64,000 bases of DNA from Bradyrhizobium sp. CSS354 (GCF_029051725.1 NZ_JAACFU010000006.1:248001-312000), one strand, 5' to 3'. Positions 24,608-34,161 are shown, numbered from the stretch's first letter. The notes: generated by a model from the sequence alone, not told the origin. Program-made: numbers and translations.

Positions 24608-26800
24608 ATGCACGTCTCGCGGGATTTTTCGCATTACGTCCGGACTGCGGGCGAGGGCGTCCAGCACATCGACCTCGCGGTCGAGGGCGTTCACTGTGCC
24701 GGCTGCATGGCCAAGATCGAGCGCGGTCTGTCCGCGATTCCGGACGTCACGCTGGCCCGCGTGAACCTCACCGACCGGCGCGTTGCGCTGGAATGGAAGG
24801 CGGGCACGCTCGATCCGGCCCGCTTCATCGATCGCCTCGAAGAGCTCGGCTACAAAGCCTATCCTTACGAGACCGAGAGCGCGGAAGCGACCGAGGTCGC
24901 CGAATCGCGCTTCCTGCTGCGCTGCCTCGGCATCGCCGCATTCGCCACCATGAACGTGATGATGCTGTCGATCCCGGTGTGGTCCGGCAACGTCTCGGAC
25001 ATGCTGCCGGAGCAGCGCGATTTCTTCCACTGGCTGTCGGCGCTGATCGCGCTGCCGGCGGCGGCCTATGCCGGCCAGCCGTTCTTCCGCTCGGCCTGGC
25101 GCGCGCTGTCGGCCAGGACCACCAACATGGACGTGCCGATCTCGATCGGCGTGACGCTGGCGCTGGGCATGTCCGTGGTCGAGACCATCAACCACGCCGA
25201 GCACGCCTATTTCGACGCGGCGATCATGCTGCTCACTTTCCTCCTGGTCGGCCGCTTCCTCGACCAGAACATGCGGCGGCGGACCCGCGCGGTCGCGGGC
25301 AATCTCGCCGCGCTCAAGGCGGAGACCGCGGCGAAGTTCGTCGGGCCTGGCGAGATATCTCAAGTGCCGGTGGCCGCGATCTATCCCGGCGACATCGTCC
25401 TGCTGCGACCCGGCGAGCGCTGCGCGGTCGACGGCACCGTGATCGAGGGCCGTTCCGAGATCGACCAGAGCCTGATCACCGGCGAGACGCTCTATGTCAC
25501 GGCCGAGCAGGGCACGCCGGTCTATGCGGGATCGATGAACATCTCGGGCAGCTTGCGGGTGCGGGTCTCGGCGGCCTCCGAGGCGACGCTGCTCGCCGAG
25601 ATCACGCGGCTGCTCGACAATGCGCTGCAGGCGCGCTCGCGCTACATGCGGCTCGCAGACCGCGCCTCGCGACTCTATGCGCCCGTGGTGCATGCCACCG
25701 CGCTCATCACTATCCTCGGCTGGGTCATTGCGGGCGCCGGCTGGCATGATGCGATCGTGACCGGCGTCGCGGTGCTGATCATCACCTGTCCCTGCGCGCT
25801 CGGGCTCGCCATCCCGACGGTGCAGACGGTGGCCTCGGGCGCGATGTTCAAGGCGGGTGTCCTGCTGAATTCCGGCGATGCCATCGAGCGTCTCGCGGAA
25901 GCTGATCACGTCATCTTCGACAAGACCGGCACGCTGACGCTGCCCGATCTCGAAGTGATGAATGCGGCCGATATCCCTGCTGATGTCTTCGAGCTTGCCG
26001 GGCGGCTCGCGCTGTCGAGCCATCATCCGGTCGCCGCCGCGGTCGCGCAGGCCTCCGACGCCACATCGCCGATCGTCGGCGCGATCGAGGAGGCCGGCCA
26101 GGGCGTGCGCGCTGTGGTCGATGGCATCGAGATTCGCCTCGGCCGTCCGTCCTTCTGCGGCGCCGAGACGCTGGTTTCCGACGTGACAAATCTCGATCCC
26201 GAAGCTTCCGTCGTGGCTTTCAGCAAGGGCAGCGAAAGATTCATCCTCTCTGTGCGCCAGGGCCTCCGTCCCGATGCGCAGGCTGTGATCGCGGCGCTCA
26301 AGGCGCGCAATATCGGCATCGAGATTCTCTCCGGCGACCGTGAACCGGCGGTGATCGCCGCGGCCCATGCGCTGAGCATCTCCGAATGGCGGGCCGGGGT
26401 GACGCCGGCCGACAAGATCGCGCGGATCGAGGTCTTGAAGCAGCGGGGCATGAAGGTCCTGATGGTCGGCGACGGCATGAACGATGCGCCGTCGCTGGCG
26501 GCGGCCCACGTCTCGATGTCGCCGATCTCGGCCGCGCATCTGAGCCAGGCGACCGCCGATCTCGTCTTCCTCGGCCGGCCGCTGGCCCCGGTCGTCGCCG
26601 CCATCGACGCTTCACGCAAGGCGTTGCGCTTGATGCGGCAAAATCTCTGGCTTGCGATCGGCTACAATGTCCTCGCAGTGCCGGTCGCGATCAGCGGCGT
26701 CGTGACACCCCTGATCGCGGCTGCCGCCATGAGCGGATCGTCGATTCTGGTGATGCTGAATTCGCTGCGTGCGCGCGGCGCCTCGCGGGAGATCGTGTGA
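24608..26800 (+). CDS. fixI: FixI (CcoI), copper-transporting P-type ATPase for cbb3 assembly
   Basis: The 730-residue P1B-type ATPase has an N-terminal metal-binding domain with Cys30-x2-Cys33 (GVHCAGCMAK), eight expected membrane helices, the metal-channel motif CPCALGLAIP, the phosphorylation loop DKTGTLT, the TGE loop (LITGETL) and the hinge GDGMNDAPSLA. It exports or delivers copper to the cbb3 catalytic subunit and is distinct from housekeeping CopA. Its stop codon overlaps the fixS start (TGATG). Confidence 0.96.
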   Translation: MHVSRDFSHYVRTAGEGVQHIDLAVEGVHCAGCMAKIERGLSAIPDVTLARVNLTDRRVALEWKAGTLDPARFIDRLEELGYKAYPYETESAEATEVAESRFLLRCLGIAAFATMNVMMLSIPVWSGNVSDMLPEQRDFFHWLSALIALPAAAYAGQPFFRSAWRALSARTTNMDVPISIGVTLALGMSVVETINHAEHAYFDAAIMLLTFLLVGRFLDQNMRRRTRAVAGNLAALKAETAAKFVGPGEISQVPVAAIYPGDIVLLRPGERCAVDGTVIEGRSEIDQSLITGETLYVTAEQGTPVYAGSMNISGSLRVRVSAASEATLLAEITRLLDNALQARSRYMRLADRASRLYAPVVHATALITILGWVIAGAGWHDAIVTGVAVLIITCPCALGLAIPTVQTVASGAMFKAGVLLNSGDAIERLAEADHVIFDKTGTLTLPDLEVMNAADIPADVFELAGRLALSSHHPVAAAVAQASDATSPIVGAIEEAGQGVRAVVDGIEIRLGRPSFCGAETLVSDVTNLDPEASVVAFSKGSERFILSVRQGLRPDAQAVIAALKARNIGIEILSGDREPAVIAAAHALSISEWRAGVTPADKIARIEVLKQRGMKVLMVGDGMNDAPSLAAAHVSMSPISAAHLSQATADLVFLGRPLAPVVAAIDASRKALRLMRQNLWLAIGYNVLAVPVAISGVVTPLIAAAAMSGSSILVMLNSLRARGASREIV

Positions 26801-26967
26801 TGGAAATCCTGGTCATCCTGGTGCCGCTGGCGCTGATGCTCGGTCTCGCCGGTCTCGCCGCCTTCCTCTGGTCGCTCCGGAGCGGCCAGTACGACGATCT
26901 TGACGGCGCCGCCTGGCGCGCCATCGCCGACGACGAGCCGCCGCAGGAGGCACCGGCCAAGCGCTAG
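26800..26967 (+). CDS. fixS: FixS (CcoS), cbb3 oxidase maturation protein
   Basis: The 55-residue protein has one N-terminal membrane helix (MEILVILVPLALMLGLAGLA), the LWSLRSGQYDDLDG sequence typical of CcoS, and a short charged tail. It is needed to insert cofactors into the oxidase. The ATG overlaps the fixI stop by one base. The 3' end overlaps the stop of the convergent MFS gene by four bases. Confidence 0.94.
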   Translation: MEILVILVPLALMLGLAGLAAFLWSLRSGQYDDLDGAAWRAIADDEPPQEAPAKR

Positions 26968-28166
26968 CGCTTCAAGGCGAGCGTCAGCAGGGCCGCGACC
27001 GCGAGCGCCAGACCCACCCCGGCCACGCAGACATGCCATCCATACGCGTCGAACAGCCGGCCGAGGACGGCGGTGCCGATGAGCCCGCCGCAGAAATAGC
27101 AGGCGAGATAGGTGCCGCTGGCGATGCCACGGTTTTCACCCGCAGCCTGTCCTACGAATCCTGTCGCAGCGGCTTGCGCGGAAAAGGTGCCGATGCCGAC
27201 CAGAACCATCCCGGCGAGGACCGCGCCGAGGTGTGCGGCCAGCATCAACGGCAGGCCGATCCCGGCGATGGCCAGCGAGCCCCAGATCGTCGGACGCGTT
27301 CCGAGGCGCGATGCCACTCTGCCCGCCAGCAGCGTCGTGACCACCGACGGCAGGAAGACGAAGTAAACGAGGCCGAGGTCCATCATGCCCAGCGACAGCG
27401 GTGGTCGAACCAGAACGAAATTGACGAATGTGAAGGTGCCGATGAATGCGAACAGGATGCAGAAGCCGATGCCATAGGCGGCTCGCAGCCGTGGATCCCG
27501 CCACTGCGCGATCGTCGCGGCAAACGCTGATGCCGTCGGCGTCGTTGCACGCATCGGCTGTACGCGCGCAATGGTGAAATAGACCAATGCGGCGCCGGCC
27601 AGATTGAGGGCTGCGAAGAAGTAGAAATTCCATGCCAGGCCAAGGCTATCGGCGATCGCGGCCGAGACCAGACGGCCCACGAGATTACTGGCGACGTTTC
27701 CCGTGATGTAAGCGGCAAAGGCGCCGCCGGAATCCGTTGCGCTGCATTGCTCGCCGAGATGAGCCAACGTCAACGCGAAGGCGGATGCCATGCAGAGGCC
27801 CTGTGCCACCCGCAGGCCCGTGAAGACGGCAAGATTGGGCGCAGTCGCCAGCAGGCTCGTCGGAATCGCGAGCAGGGTCAGGCTGAGCAGGATGCCGGTC
27901 CGCCTGTCGATGTGCGGGCTGAGAAAGCCGACGACGAGACCTGCGACGGCCATGCCGAACGTGCTGGCGTTGACGGCCAAGCTCATCGCCGCTGGCGTGA
28001 CGCCGTAGTGGCGCGTCAGCGAGGGCAGGATTGCCTGTGTCGCGAAGAGATCGACGACGGTCAGGAATGCGATCAATCCAATGACGAGCGTGCGGAGTAT
28101 GGGTCGCGCGGAATGCTCATCCGTTGCCATCGCGCTCGGCTTGATCGGCGCGGAAAGATCGGTCAT
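26964..28166 (-). CDS. MFS transporter
   Basis: This 400-residue membrane protein has 12 predicted helices. Family features include TVVDLFATQAILPSL in helix 1 and VGFLSPHIDRRTGILLSL, the cytoplasmic loop 2-3 with basic residues typical of the superfamily. It resembles YnfM-type arabinose/drug efflux permeases, but the substrate cannot be assigned. The ATG at 28166 follows AGGAGA by nine bases. A longer reading upstream lacks a ribosome site and overlaps the cupin gene. It may be co-transcribed with the cupin gene 100 bases upstream. Confidence 0.85.
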   Translation of the reverse strand: MTDLSAPIKPSAMATDEHSARPILRTLVIGLIAFLTVVDLFATQAILPSLTRHYGVTPAAMSLAVNASTFGMAVAGLVVGFLSPHIDRRTGILLSLTLLAIPTSLLATAPNLAVFTGLRVAQGLCMASAFALTLAHLGEQCSATDSGGAFAAYITGNVASNLVGRLVSAAIADSLGLAWNFYFFAALNLAGAALVYFTIARVQPMRATTPTASAFAATIAQWRDPRLRAAYGIGFCILFAFIGTFTFVNFVLVRPPLSLGMMDLGLVYFVFLPSVVTTLLAGRVASRLGTRPTIWGSLAIAGIGLPLMLAAHLGAVLAGMVLVGIGTFSAQAAATGFVGQAAGENRGIASGTYLACYFCGGLIGTAVLGRLFDAYGWHVCVAGVGLALAVAALLTLALKR

Positions 28167-28266
28167 GGCGTCGCGTCTCCTGTGAAAGATGTGGCGCCCG
28201 GCATGCTGGCGGCATGAGGATCCGGGTGCCACATCGGCAACGATCAGGCTGGGGCCGGGGCGCCCG

Positions 28267-28749
28267 TTACATGTTGTGGTCGCGCGGGTCCTTGCGGACG
28301 TCGCCGACGTAGAGGATGACCGTTTCGTTGCCGAGGTTCTTCCACCAATGCGAGGTGCCGGATACCTCCGGGCGGATGTCGCCGGCCTTGTGCACGATCG
28401 GATCGACACAGTTGGAAGCGTGTTCGACGATCTCGCCTTGCTGCACGAAGATCAAAGCAGGGCGGTCGTCATGGCTGTGCCAGGGCACGATGCCGCCGGG
28501 CTCGATGGTGAGCTTGCGGAAGCGCAGCTCGCGGCCTTCAATGTGTGCCGGCTGCTTGCCGAGGTCGATGGCGCCGAGCGTGACGTCGGTGACGCCGACC
28601 GGCTTGTAATCGACCATCTGGTGCGCGTTTGGCTTGATCTTGTCGGCCGGGCATTCGCCGGCGAAGACTGGCTGTGCCGAGAGTGTCAATACGCCGAGGA
28701 TGGCAAGGCCGGGCCAGACCGCGCGCGACAATGTGTGATGCTTGAACAT
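28267..28749 (-). CDS. Exported cupin-domain protein
   Basis: The 160-residue protein has a Sec signal peptide (to about residue 30, SAQPVFA) and one cupin barrel. Cupin motif 1 appears as GGIVPWHSHDDRPALIFVQQGE (G...HxH...E) and motif 2 as HKAGDIRPEVSGTSHWWKN. The histidines could bind a metal ion, but no enzyme activity can be assigned. It is divergent from the small exported protein at 28992 and lies just upstream of the MFS gene on the same strand. Confidence 0.82.
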   Translation of the reverse strand: MFKHHTLSRAVWPGLAILGVLTLSAQPVFAGECPADKIKPNAHQMVDYKPVGVTDVTLGAIDLGKQPAHIEGRELRFRKLTIEPGGIVPWHSHDDRPALIFVQQGEIVEHASNCVDPIVHKAGDIRPEVSGTSHWWKNLGNETVILYVGDVRKDPRDHNM

Positions 28750-28991
28750 CGGGACGTCTCCTGTGTTGGCCGCAACCGCAACGGTCGCCGGCTGTGTCGG
28801 GACTTTCGTCGAGAGGGCGCTCGTTCTGAAATGCTCTTTCGCTCTCGCTGCGATAGACCGGCGCTATCGGCCCCGATACGCGCTCGCTATCGAACCGATT
28901 GGGGATCGGCATTTCCGCTTCCCGCGCGATTGGCGTTGGATGGCAGGGCGCCCAATTGGCGGGCGTTCACGCCAATCCGGAGGAGCCTCTC

Positions 28992-29270
28992 ATGACGAAA
29001 TTGTCCAAGACTTTGATTGCCACGGCTGCGTTCGCGGTCATCGCCACATCGGCCTTCTCGGGGGCGACATGGGACTTCAAGGCCGGCATGGCCTACATGT
29101 ATGGCGGACCCGGCAAGATGTCGGCGATGGCCATGGCGCCGGCGGAGAAGAACCACGAGGCCATGATGAAGGGCGCCAAGAAGGTCCCCGACAACACCGT
29201 CTTCTTCATGGACAACGGATCGCTGTATTCCACCTCGGGCGGCTGGATCCGACCGGCAATTTCTACGTGA
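28992..29270 (+). CDS. Small exported protein of unknown function, probable 3' frameshift
   Basis: The 92-residue product has a signal peptide (MTKLSKTLIATAAFAVIATSAFS) and a Met/Lys-rich mature part with KKVPDNTVFFMDNGSLYSTSGG. The last residues, GWIRPAIST, look out of register. In the next frame the same DNA reads GRLDPTGNFYVN and stops at 29275, which is chemically more sensible and resembles the end I recall for rhizobial relatives. A single-base deletion near 29238-29245, or a sequencing error, would explain this. GGAG precedes the ATG by seven to eight bases. Function is unknown. Confidence 0.6.
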   Translation: MTKLSKTLIATAAFAVIATSAFSGATWDFKAGMAYMYGGPGKMSAMAMAPAEKNHEAMMKGAKKVPDNTVFFMDNGSLYSTSGGWIRPAIST

Positions 29271-29355
29271 ACTGATCGCGCGCGCATGACGTCCGCCCCT
29301 TGCGGGCGGCCGGATCGGGCACCTAATATTCGTCCTCTGAACGCTGGAGCGCAAG

Positions 29356-30081
29356 ATGACCTCTCTCTCGTCGGCCGATGCCGAGCGGCTCAAACTCGCC
29401 TTCCAGCGCTGCCGTGACATGGATGGCACGCTGAACGAGCAGCTCCGCGCCTATGCCGACGCCAGCCGCGACGTGTTCCCGGCCTATGGCGAGGCCGTCG
29501 ATCATCTGGTGATCAGATTGAATGGAAACGGCGGCGGCGAGACCGCGCCGCGCCCGGGCGAGGCGATGCCGCCGTTCATGTTGCCGGACGAGAGCGGGCG
29601 TCTCGTCGCGCTGTCCTCATTGTTGGAGAGCGGCCCTGTCGCCGTGATGTTTTTCCGCGGCCATTGGTGCCCTTATTGTCGGCTCAATGTCCGTGCGGTG
29701 GTCCAGGCGCTGGATCGCATCGAGTCCATGGGCGCGCGCATCGTCGCGGTCATGCCGGAGACGCAGGAATACACCCAGCAGCTCAAAGCGGAATCTGATG
29801 CGCCATTTCCGATCCTGACCGACCTCGACAACGGCTATGCGTTGTCGCTCAATCTCGCGATCTGGCTCGGTGCCGAGATCCAGAGCCTGTTGTCCTACCA
29901 GGACATGGCGAAATTCCACGGCAATGATGGCTGGATGCTGCCGATCCCGGCCGTGTTTGTCGTCGGTCGCGACGGTCTCGTGAAAGCGCGCTTCGTCGAT
30001 CCGGATTTCCGCAAGCGAATGGAGATCGATGATCTGCTTGAAGCGCTGGAAGGCGCGAGCAGGGAGGCCAAAAAGGGTTAG
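29356..30081 (+). CDS. Peroxiredoxin-like (AhpC/TSA family) protein
   Basis: The 241-residue protein has a thioredoxin fold from about residue 65. The active-site segment is FFRGHWCPYCRLNVRAV, with Cys105 and Cys108 spaced as CxxC. This differs from the single-Cys PxxxTxxC of classical peroxiredoxins and is typical of the bacterial AhpC/TSA subgroup that looks thioredoxin-like. It carries an extra helical N-terminus of about 60 residues. It is cytoplasmic and probably reduces peroxides or disulfides. It is convergent with the LysR gene at 30097. Confidence 0.82.
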   Translation: MTSLSSADAERLKLAFQRCRDMDGTLNEQLRAYADASRDVFPAYGEAVDHLVIRLNGNGGGETAPRPGEAMPPFMLPDESGRLVALSSLLESGPVAVMFFRGHWCPYCRLNVRAVVQALDRIESMGARIVAVMPETQEYTQQLKAESDAPFPILTDLDNGYALSLNLAIWLGAEIQSLLSYQDMAKFHGNDGWMLPIPAVFVVGRDGLVKARFVDPDFRKRMEIDDLLEALEGASREAKKG

Positions 30082-30096
30082 CAGCGAGCGTGGCTG

Positions 30097-30984
30097 CTAG
30101 CCTGCAATCTCCCGCCAATCCGCACCGCGCAGCATGCGCATCACGGCATTGGCCACTGCCGTGCGCTGTCGGCCGGCCACCCCGTAGAGGCTGACGGTGC
30201 GACGGGCGTCCAGCCCGGCGACCGCAGCGCGCGTCAGCGTCTCCGGAACGGGCGAGGTGTGCGGCACCATGGCGACGCCGATGTCTGCCTCGACCAGCTC
30301 GATCAAATCGCGCTCGTTCGAGATCTCGTGACCCTGTTCGACCGCGATGCCGTGCTCGCGCAGGCTTGCGGAGATGCTGCGGGAGTGCTCGCAGAACGTC
30401 CGGCTCAACAGCTGCTCTGCGCGCAAATCGTCCAGTTCGATGCTGCTGCGGCCGGCCAGGCGGTGTCCGTCGCTGACCACGAGCTCGAAGCTTTCGGTGA
30501 ACAGCGGCCAGACATCGAGCCGCTCCCAGGCCTCGTCGATGTCAGCGGCAATTCCAAGCTCGGCCTCGCCCTTCTTCAGCAAGTCGGCCACTTCACGACT
30601 CGAGCCGCGCAGGAAGCGGAATTCGAGCCGGTTGAACTGCCGTTTGATCTGGTTGAGATGCGGGATGAGGAGCGAAAGATCAATTGAATGCGTCAGGGCG
30701 ACGCGGAGCGCGCCGATTTCGCCGCTGCGGAACGAGGAGGCCAGCGAGCGTGCGCCGGTGGCTGCATCAAAACACTGCTTCAGCAGCGGATGCATGCGCT
30801 GGCCAAGCTCGGTCAATTGCGCTGCGGGCCGTTCGCGGCGAAACAGATCGCCGCCGAGCTCGGCCTCGAGCTGCTTGATCGCGCGGGTCAGCGAAGGCTG
30901 CGTCACGTTGCAGTCCTCGGCGGCACGCGTGAAGTTCAAGAGCTGCGCCACCGCGAGGAAATAGCGGACCTGGTGCATTTCCAT
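30097..30984 (-). CDS. LysR-family transcriptional regulator
   Basis: The 295-residue protein begins MEMHQVRYFLAVAQLLNFTRAAEDCNVTQPSLTRAIKQLEAELGGDLF, read as adjacent segments of the winged helix-turn-helix. An effector-binding domain of two alpha/beta lobes follows (about 90-290). It diverges from the 3-hydroxybutyrate dehydrogenase gene with 106 bases between starts, so it probably regulates that gene and itself. The inducer is unknown. Confidence 0.88.
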   Translation of the reverse strand: MEMHQVRYFLAVAQLLNFTRAAEDCNVTQPSLTRAIKQLEAELGGDLFRRERPAAQLTELGQRMHPLLKQCFDAATGARSLASSFRSGEIGALRVALTHSIDLSLLIPHLNQIKRQFNRLEFRFLRGSSREVADLLKKGEAELGIAADIDEAWERLDVWPLFTESFELVVSDGHRLAGRSSIELDDLRAEQLLSRTFCEHSRSISASLREHGIAVEQGHEISNERDLIELVEADIGVAMVPHTSPVPETLTRAAVAGLDARRTVSLYGVAGRQRTAVANAVMRMLRGADWREIAG

Positions 30985-31090
30985 GGATCGGCTCCTGGCA
31001 AGACCAGCCGGAATCTAGCCGATCGGGGCGGGGAATGACATCCCGGCCGCAATAGCGCACGGGCAGTCGTCATGTCGGAGGATTTTGCCA

Positions 31091-31912
31091 GTGAGTATGT
31101 CCGTCAAGCCGCAGACGTCCGCCGCCCGGGCGCTCGCGGGCAAGGTTGCGCTGGTCACGGGCTCAACCAGTGGCATCGGCCTCGGTATCGCGCGGGCACT
31201 TGCCGCGGCCGGCGCCGACATCGTGCTGAACGGCCTTGGTGTGGCGGCCGAGCTCGACAGGACGCCCGAGCAGATCGCGGCGGAGTTCGGCGTCAAAGCA
31301 AGATTTTCGCCGGCCGACATGACCAGGCCGAATTCGATCGCCGAGATGATCGCGGCGACGGTTGCGCAGGCCGGCCGCCTGGATATCTTGATCAATAATG
31401 CCGGTATCCAGCACGTTGCGCCGCTGGAGCAGTTTCCGGTCGAGAAATGGGACCAGATCCTCGCGATCAATCTGTCGTCGGCCTTCCACACCACGCGGCT
31501 CGCGCTGCCCGCAATGCGACAGAACGGGTTCGGCCGGATTATCAACATTGCTTCCGCTCATGGTCTCGTCGGCTCGCCGTTCAAGGCGGCCTACGTCGCC
31601 GCCAAGCACGGCATCGTCGGGCTCACCAAGGTGACCGCGCTGGAGACGGCAGAAGAGGGCATTACCTGCAACGCGATCTGTCCCGGCTACGTCTATACGC
31701 CCCTGGTCGAGGCGCAGATCGATGGGCAGGCCAAGGCGCACGGAATCTCGCGCGACCAGGTGATCCGCGACGTGCTGCTGGCCCAACAGCCCAACAAGCG
31801 CTTTGCCACGGTCGAGGAGCTCGGCGCGCTCGCGGTATTCCTCTCGACTGACGCGGCGGTTTCGATCACCGGCGTCGCGCTGCCGGTCGACGGCGGCTGG
31901 ACCGCGCATTAA
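31091..31912 (+). CDS. bdhA: 3-hydroxybutyrate dehydrogenase
   Basis: This 273-residue SDR enzyme has the NAD motif TGSTSGIGLGIARALAAAGA, NNAG, catalytic Ser and YxxxK in IASAHGLVGSPFKAAYVAAKHG, and the PHB-pathway hallmark GYVYTPLVEAQI. It interconverts D-3-hydroxybutyrate and acetoacetate, a step in polyhydroxybutyrate breakdown. The GTG at 31091 is chosen because GGAGGA lies eight bases upstream. An ATG two codons later is also possible. The following patatin gene is probably in the same operon. Confidence 0.87.
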   Translation: MSMSVKPQTSAARALAGKVALVTGSTSGIGLGIARALAAAGADIVLNGLGVAAELDRTPEQIAAEFGVKARFSPADMTRPNSIAEMIAATVAQAGRLDILINNAGIQHVAPLEQFPVEKWDQILAINLSSAFHTTRLALPAMRQNGFGRIINIASAHGLVGSPFKAAYVAAKHGIVGLTKVTALETAEEGITCNAICPGYVYTPLVEAQIDGQAKAHGISRDQVIRDVLLAQQPNKRFATVEELGALAVFLSTDAAVSITGVALPVDGGWTAH

Positions 31913-31982
31913 CATGAGCCGGCGTAACAAGTCGCGGCCGGCAGCGAATCTCGGAGCAGTGCAGGCTGATCAGGAGCGAACC

Positions 31983-33125
31983 ATGAACGGCACGCAGAAT
32001 AACATTCAGCGCAAGGACCTGCCCGGGCAGGTCGTCCTCGTGCTTCAAGGCGGCGGTGCGTTAGGCTCCTACCAGGCGGGCGTCTACCAGGCGCTGCACG
32101 AGGCCGGCATCGAGCCGGACTGGATCATCGGCACCTCGATCGGTGCCATCAATGCCAGTCTTATTGCGGGTAATGCGCCGGAGCACCGGCTCGCGCGCTT
32201 GAGGGAGTTCTGGAAGCGGATGGAACAGAAGCCGGTCTGGGAGTGGCCCACCTCATTTCCCGGCTTCAACGAGAAGCTTGCCTATTGGTCGGCCGTGACC
32301 CACGGCATTCCAGGGTTCTTCCGGCCCAATCCGCTGGCGCATGCCGGCGATTCCTATCCGCTCGGCGCCGATCACGCCGGATTCTATTCCACTGGGCCTC
32401 TCGAGGAGACGCTGCGCGAGCTGGTCGATTTCGATCTGGCCAATCGCTGCGCGCCGCGGCTGACGGTGGGTGCGGCGCATGTCGGCACCAGCCAGATGCG
32501 CTATTTCGACAGCCGCGACGGTGAGCTGACGGTGAAGCATGTCATGGCTTCGGGCGCATTGCCCCCGGCATTCCCGGCAGTGCGGATCGATGGCGAACTC
32601 TATTGGGACGGAGGCATCCTCTCGAATACGCCGACGGAAGCGGTGTTCGACGACAATCCGCGCAAGAATTCGCTGATCTTCTCCGTGCATCTGTGGAATC
32701 CCGTCGGCGCCGAGCCGACCACGATGGCGGAGGTGCTGAACCGGCACAAGGATGTGATGTATTCGAGTCGGATCGCGAGCCAGATCGAACGCCAGCAGCA
32801 GGCCCATCGCCTGCGCCATGTCATCAACCAGCTTGCGGAACGCCTGCCTGAGAGCGAGCGCGGCGATGCCGCGGTGAGGGAGCTGATGAGCTACGGCTGT
32901 CCGACCCGTATGCATGTCGTGCGGCTGCTGGCGCCGCAACTCGATCGCGAGACCCACACCAAGGATATCGACTTCAGCCCGTCGGGGATCACGCGGCGCT
33001 GGCATGCCGGCTATGCCCACACGAGGTCGGTGCTCGCGCGAAAACCGTGGATCGGCGAATTCGATCCGCTTGCCGGCGTGGTGCTGCACGAGCATATGGA
33101 CGAGATGCCGATGGCGGCGGAGTAG
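31983..33125 (+). CDS. Patatin-like phospholipase / esterase
   Basis: The 380-residue protein has a patatin domain (about residues 15-225) with oxyanion loop GGGALGSYQAG, nucleophile elbow GTSIG, and catalytic Asp in DGGILSNTP. A C-terminal extension of about 130 residues resembles DUF3734. It is presumably a cytoplasmic serine lipase/esterase. The position directly after bdhA suggests a role in polyhydroxybutyrate or lipid turnover, which is an inference. AGGAG six to seven bases before 31983 fixes the start. Confidence 0.85.
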   Translation: MNGTQNNIQRKDLPGQVVLVLQGGGALGSYQAGVYQALHEAGIEPDWIIGTSIGAINASLIAGNAPEHRLARLREFWKRMEQKPVWEWPTSFPGFNEKLAYWSAVTHGIPGFFRPNPLAHAGDSYPLGADHAGFYSTGPLEETLRELVDFDLANRCAPRLTVGAAHVGTSQMRYFDSRDGELTVKHVMASGALPPAFPAVRIDGELYWDGGILSNTPTEAVFDDNPRKNSLIFSVHLWNPVGAEPTTMAEVLNRHKDVMYSSRIASQIERQQQAHRLRHVINQLAERLPESERGDAAVRELMSYGCPTRMHVVRLLAPQLDRETHTKDIDFSPSGITRRWHAGYAHTRSVLARKPWIGEFDPLAGVVLHEHMDEMPMAAE

Positions 33126-33210
33126 GGCCGCAAGCGATCGTCCGCCATCATCGAAATGCCACAGGCCTTGCGGATCGTCGATCTTCGTCCGCAGCTGAAA
33201 GGCCATGTAA

Positions 33211-34161
33211 GTGGTGTCGGGAAGCGATCTGGAACTGGCGCTTGATCACGTCCGTGCTGATATGGCGGGACCGGTTGCCGGCGTGTTCGGTCCTGATACG
33301 GTGACCTGGCAGATCGACCGCGAGGCCGTGATCTTCCTCGGCGCGGGGCGGGCGCTGCTCCTTCAACTCGCGCATCCCTGGGTCGCCGCCGCCATCGCCG
33401 AGCATTCGAAAACCTTGGCTGATCCGATTGGCCGCTTCCATCGCACCTTCGATATTGTCTTTGCCATGGTGTTCGGCTCGCTTGACCGCGCGCTGTTGTC
33501 GTCGCGGCAATTGCACCGGCGCCACAGCATGATCGTCGGCGAGATGCCGGAGACTGTCGGTCCGTTCGCGGCAGGCTCGCGCTACTGTGCCAACGACATC
33601 CCGTCGCTGCGCTGGGTTCATGCCACGCTGGTCGAGACCGCGCTGATGGCGCATGATCTGGTTTTGCCGCCGCTCTCGGCGGAGAATCGCGAACGCTATT
33701 GGACCGAGAGTCGGACGTTCGGCGCGTTGTTCGGATTGACCGGCGATGATCTGGCGGCGGACTGGGCTGACTTTGCGGCCTATACGGCGGCGATGGCGCA
33801 GTCAGACACGCTGACCGCCAGCCCGGCCGCGCGCGAGATCGCCGCGCAGATCTTTGGTGGCGCGCGCCCGTGGTTGCGTCCGCCGCGCTGGTATCGCGCG
33901 CTCACGGCAAGCCTGCTGCCGGAACGCCTGCGTGTTGGGTTTCGGTTCGAACTTGATGAGCGCGATGAGAGGGCAGCCGAAAATGCGCTCCGATGGATAC
34001 GGCGCGTCTACCCCAAATTGCCAGACCGGTTGCGCTATGTCGGTCCCTACCAGGAAGCGCAAGCGCGGTTGCGCGGCGAGCCGCAGCCGGACTGGATGAC
34101 ACGGTGCCTCAACAGAGTCTGGATCGGACGGTCGCAAATGGATCAGCGCGGGAAGGGGTGA
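33211..34161 (+). CDS. DUF2236 / MpaB-like oxygenase family protein
   Basis: The 316-residue, mostly helical protein shows the family pattern: REAVIFLGAGRALLLQLAHPWVAAAI near residues 35-60, RFHRTFDIVFAMVFG, and a conserved WVHATLVETAL segment. Members include Lcp rubber oxygenase relatives and fungal MpaB, which use a b-type haem held by histidine. Here the substrate is unknown. The start is a GTG at 33211 after a modest AAAGG site. It lies 85 bases after the patatin gene. Confidence 0.75.
   Translation: MVSGSDLELALDHVRADMAGPVAGVFGPDTVTWQIDREAVIFLGAGRALLLQLAHPWVAAAIAEHSKTLADPIGRFHRTFDIVFAMVFGSLDRALLSSRQLHRRHSMIVGEMPETVGPFAAGSRYCANDIPSLRWVHATLVETALMAHDLVLPPLSAENRERYWTESRTFGALFGLTGDDLAADWADFAAYTAAMAQSDTLTASPAAREIAAQIFGGARPWLRPPRWYRALTASLLPERLRVGFRFELDERDERAAENALRWIRRVYPKLPDRLRYVGPYQEAQARLRGEPQPDWMTRCLNRVWIGRSQMDQRGKG

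Noticed and set aside
24566..26539. Open frame of 657 codons opposite fixI
   Set aside because: It is antisense to a complete P1B-ATPase; no domain and no ribosome site at its start.
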